Shown: positions 13,209-14,581 of the stretch, piece by piece | Position numbering within the stretch: the stretch's first letter is position 1 | Layout: each line of letters begins with the position of its first letter | Assembly: GCA_018985225.1 (NCBI GenBank) | Contig: JADGIF010000209.1 | Span: 1 to 14,581, forward strand | Direction: 5' to 3' | Length of the DNA stretch: 14,581 bases | Source of the DNA: Amoeboradix gromovi | Lineage: Eukaryota; Sanchytriomycota; Sanchytriomycetes; Sanchytriales; Sanchytriaceae | Position numbers and translations under genes: made by a program | The notes under the pieces: model-generated | What the model was told of the DNA's origin: nothing | The model's input: the letters and a program-made list of their open reading frames with translations, nothing else | Database searches by the model: none

Positions 13209-13439
13209 ATCTCTTTCTAGGCGTTAAGCGACATTAATTGTCCCATGCTTGGGCCAGTTCCTCAACGTTGATGAGCGTATGCTGCAACTGTTAGTTATTT
13301 CTTTAGATTTGATTTGCAACTGCGAAAATGAAGAGTATCGAGTACTTAAAGTGTTGAAAAAATATACAAAATTTATGCAATTATATGAAAATACAAATTC
13401 TTGACAAATGATGTATTTTCCAAAATTGAATGCTGCGTT
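13209..13439 (-). pseudogene. Fanzor-derived repeat, copy 2 (truncated)
   Basis: This is the second copy of the segment at 10600-10860. Here a minus-strand frame stays open for 71 codons (13439 down to TAA at 13224-13226) and includes NTLSTRYSSF, QIKSKEITN and LRNWPKHG. Sequence homologous to the zinc-ribbon part of copy 1 is missing: similarity stops near 13209, 16 bp before the end of element A. It is not found on the other side of that element either. The copy was therefore truncated before or with the insertion. It is non-functional. Confidence 0.55.
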
Positions 13440-14048
13440 TTAATTCAATAAATCATTTGACATGATTACATAGTTTATAGAGCTCAAACAGACTGTATTT
13501 TTTAAACTGTGTTATTGCAGAAAAACTAGGCATACTTCTTTTTAACTATGTAAAGTAACCCCTTATCCTTCAATTCCACAAGAAGTCAAATCTAGACACA
13601 TCACCAAGCAATACAGGATGTAGTCATCCTCAAGACCCATCCTTTAACTCTCAATACCATGAAAGATCTCACTTTACCATTTGAAGGACGTTCAAGAGCC
13701 ACTTGATTTTTATAGAGGTTACCTAGAAAGAGGACATTTTATCTGGGAGAGCTTCATCTAACTAGCATAAATAGGATACTAGATGGCAAGATTGTGCTGG
13801 TTCTATTGATATTTTTGGGATCATTAAAGTTAAAAACATTAGAAGTAGTCTCAAGTTCTAATAAAAAGCATAGAACTTTTTTCAAATAGATCTTTTGAGG
13901 AATCATCTCAGTGTCTGGGACAAACTCATCCAATTACCTTCTATTCGGCATTTATTTTATACAAATCGCCAACTTCTTCGGTAGGAAAACTTGGTCAAAG
14001 GCTCAAAACTTCATTCAACACCCATAACATGGTTGCTGTCTACCTATA
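13440..14048 (+). other. Gene-poor interval with broken open stretches
   Basis: No intact gene is visible. Several plus-strand stretches are open for 40-70 codons without a Met start. The longest runs from 13849 to TAA at 14047-14049 (67 residues, including THPITFYSAFILYKSPTSS). Adjacent frames are open in turn, which suggests an old gene broken by several frameshifts, but no family can be named. 13440-13600 is AT-rich with nothing recognised. Confidence 0.2.
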
Positions 14049-14274
14049 ATGTTGATTTTGAAAGCACCTCTTCCTATTGTTCAGATATACTTGGACGGGT
14101 ATTTAGAAAGAGCATGTCCTACTGACGATGCTTTTATATTTGCCATCTTGAGGATTGGACTCATTTGCAATTAATACAAAGAAAGCACATCCGGGTTTTA
14201 TAAATCGGAAGTATTTAAAAAGATTTGCTGATGCAATAAGTCACGCACTCGCAATTAGTTGTTTATTCAATTGA
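14049..14274 (+). pseudogene. Possible cyclin-box remnant (Pho80/CycP-like), frameshifted
   Basis: ATG at 14049 opens 41 codons to TAA at 14172-14174. The product contains PLPIVQIYLDGYLERA followed by PTDDAFIFAILRIGL, which resembles the start of the Pho80/cyclin-P box (P-x-I-S-I-x-x-YLERI ... C-F-x-x-A-x-x-Y-I-D-R). The +1 frame then continues with KKAHPGFINRKYLKRFADAI and ends TGA at 14272-14274, where the family has its P-x-F-x-x-N-x-x-R segment. The YIDR core is not preserved and one frameshift is needed, so this would be a dead copy. The match is by eye and weak; chance is possible. Confidence 0.25.
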
Positions 14275-14581
14275 AGCCCATAGCTGCATTATTGCTAAAA
14301 GTACATTCTAAACAGAATCTATAGAAATTTCGTTGGTTGTAAAATTGATTGCTTCTAAGCTAGACACCCACTTCTATTGCACTACAAACGAGAAAAATTC
14401 TGGATGCAGGTACAGCAGTCCCTTCAATAGGCAGCTAATGGTTTTTAACAAAACTTCACATTGTCTAGCAAACATCCACAAGATCCAACTTAGGATCACA
14501 GCAATCACAAATGCTTAAATCTATAACACCGGAAAAGCCAAGTGTTCAAGGCCATAAAATCTACACCGTAAAAGAGGAGAT
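14275..14581. other. Window end, nothing recognised
   Basis: There is no convincing open frame, RNA gene or terminal repeat. A 61-codon frame (14333-14518) starts at TTG, has biased low-complexity composition and no family signal. Confidence 0.3.

Noticed and set aside
14333-14518. 61-codon plus-strand frame near the window end
   Set aside because: It starts with TTG, shows no motif and has no upstream context.
1-14581. CRISPR array, rRNA gene, integron or prophage
   Set aside because: No regularly spaced repeats, rRNA segments or phage genes were found on either strand.

Overview
The window looks like a stretch of a compact, AT-rich, intron-poor eukaryotic nuclear genome, most likely a fungus or close fungal relative. 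The main evidence is a eukaryotic-type multidomain acetyl-CoA carboxylase on one 5.8 kb open frame, a Hom6-like homoserine dehydrogenase (found in fungi but not in animals), a eukaryote-style tRNA-Ile(AAT) with Pol III features, AATAAA signals at gene ends, and remnants of Fanzor (eukaryotic TnpB-like) proteins. An early-diverging lineage is an inference from the compactness; the sequence does not prove it.

Layout. 1-1535 is repeat-rich: the end of one terminal-inverted-repeat element (1-84), a second element of the same family (about 484-903), broken coding-like stretches on the minus strand on both sides of that element, and a 12-bp perfect inverted repeat (1279-1347). 1536-10067 is a dense gene block: homoserine dehydrogenase (minus), tRNA-Ile (plus), an Sfp-type 4'-phosphopantetheinyl transferase (minus), acetyl-CoA carboxylase (minus) and a small alpha/beta hydrolase (plus). 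10068-14581 is again degenerate: a Fanzor C-terminal remnant (10271-10639) with related upstream sequence, a solid but unrecognised coiled-coil gene (11356-12114), a 299-bp TA-flanked MITE (12894-13192), a second copy of the Fanzor upstream segment (about 13209-13439), and a tail with broken coding-like stretches, one faintly cyclin-like.

How the genes fit together. Acetyl-CoA carboxylase makes malonyl-CoA. The phosphopantetheinyl transferase 47 bp downstream on the same strand belongs to the family that arms acyl-carrier domains (fatty acid synthase, alpha-aminoadipate reductase, polyketide and peptide synthases). The two are therefore biochemically linked. Homoserine dehydrogenase serves threonine/methionine synthesis and has no evident link to them. 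The hydrolase is divergent from the carboxylase across 127 bp, which contain an 11-bp perfect inverted repeat.

No intact new system is visible. The best leads are the small transposon family, whose copies share a tail that looks protein-derived, the decayed Fanzor pair, and the extreme compaction: AATAAA signals overlap stop codons, and a tRNA ends one base from a convergent gene.
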